Shown piece by piece: positions 4,901 through 5,086 of a stretch of 5,086 bases of DNA. The notes under the pieces were generated by a model, which saw only the letters and a list, made by a program, of their open reading frames with translations, was not told where the DNA came from and searched no databases. A program made the translations under genes and the position numbers. Positions within the stretch are counted from its first letter, which is position 1; each line of letters opens with the position of its first letter. This DNA comes from Mariprofundaceae bacterium. GTDB taxonomy: Bacteria > Pseudomonadota > Zetaproteobacteria > Mariprofundales > J009. The stretch spans positions 1 to 5,086 of the forward strand of contig WFMN01000085.1 in NCBI GenBank assembly GCA_015489095.1. The letters run 5' to 3'.

Positions 4901-5086
4901 ATGGATGGTTTTCACCTTGTAACAGCTTATGTTACAATATGTTGGCTTGGTTCGACCCCGAATTCTCCATTGCCCAGAAAAATCGTAAACCTTGTGATCT
5001 ATGGAGGGGACGCGAGCCAGCATCGATCGCAAGGAAGTGTGATCTCTTGGCGGGAGTTGGGTCGGATATTTGCACAGCCGTCAAGC
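4901..5086 (+). pseudogene. Repeat leader fused in frame to a duplicated ATPase C-terminus, runs off the edge
   Basis: From the ATG at 4901, equivalent to the ATG at 3688 in copy A, the frame reads 'MDGFHLVTAYVTICWLGSTP', then the junction residues 'NS', then 40 residues identical to ATPase positions 288-327 ('PLPRKIVNLVIYGGD...'). The frame stays open for all 62 codons to the window end. Compared with the gene at 3688-4689, about 267 codons are missing between the leader and the C-terminal strand, so no AAA, winged-helix or nuclease-like core remains. It is most simply an internally deleted tandem copy of the neighbouring truncated ATPase. A function is not to be expected, although the reading frame is preserved. 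Confidence 0.6.
4911..4938 (+). promoter_or_regulatory. Possible promoter with inverted repeat in repeat copy B
   Basis: TTCACC at 4911-4916 (4 of 6 to TTGACA), a 16-nt spacer and TACAAT at 4933-4938 (5 of 6 to TATAAT) form a plausible promoter. TTGTAAC at 4917-4923 and GTTACAA at 4931-4937 are perfect 7-bp inverted arms separated by 7 nt, overlapping the -10 box, as an operator would. An ATG lies right after it at 4939. In copy A both the -10 (TACAAC) and the arms (TTGTGAC, TTTACAA) are degraded. Confidence 0.4.

Larger units (their letters stand above)
4714..4960 (+). repeat. Unidentified direct repeat, copy B
   Basis: This is the second copy of the repeat at 3502-3747, 247 bp long and about 87 % identical by hand count, starting 24 bp after the ATPase stop codon. 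The region upstream of it (4690-4713) is unrelated to that upstream of copy A, so the left boundary is sharp in both. As in copy A, its right end leads in frame into ATPase sequence, here only the 3' end of the gene. Confidence 0.85.

Noticed and set aside
3502..4960. CRISPR array or insertion sequence
   Set aside because: There are only two long imperfect repeats separated by a gene, with no short regular spacers, no transposase and no clear terminal inverted repeats.

Overview
The window looks like a junction between GC-rich chromosomal backbone and a small accessory island of a Gram-negative bacterium, most likely a proteobacterium. Reasons: an outer-membrane lipoprotein of the TolC family, a periplasmic adaptor with a Sec signal peptide, and short intergenic hairpin repeats of the GTCATTCCGGC...GCCGGAAT type that are common in proteobacterial genomes. 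I cannot name the genus.

Left half (1-2559), GC-rich and transcribed on the minus strand: a ComF-family phosphoribosyltransferase with two Cys4 zinc knuckles, then a TolC-like outer-membrane efflux lipoprotein, then the N-terminus of a periplasmic adaptor (membrane fusion protein) that runs off the left edge. The last two are the outer and periplasmic parts of a tripartite efflux pump; the inner-membrane pump would lie beyond the window. The gap between outer-membrane protein and adaptor holds three hairpin-forming repeats.

Middle (about 2622-3293), visibly richer in A+T and transcribed on the plus strand: a two-gene type II toxin-antitoxin module, toxin first and antitoxin second (HI1419/HI1420-like, HigBA order). 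Its promoter has a perfect 12-bp palindrome between -35 and -10, suited to autorepression. The -10 box lies so close to the toxin ATG that the transcript is predicted to be leaderless or nearly so, while the antitoxin has a perfect AGGAGG overlapping the toxin stop codon.

Right part (3294-5086), a rearranged area built around DUF4143-type ATPase genes. A minus-strand ATPase C-terminal remnant ends against a 246-bp sequence (copy A). Copy A runs in frame into a plus-strand ATPase that has lost its whole P-loop half but keeps the DUF4143/PD-(D/E)XK-like half. A second, roughly 87 % identical copy (B) follows the ATPase and is joined in frame to an exact 120-bp duplicate of the ATPase 3' end, which runs off the right edge. 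Both copies keep a hairpin and share an open frame whose differences avoid second codon positions. This repeat, present twice as the 5' leader of decapitated ATPase reading frames, is the most unusual thing in the window. I could not identify it with any known element.
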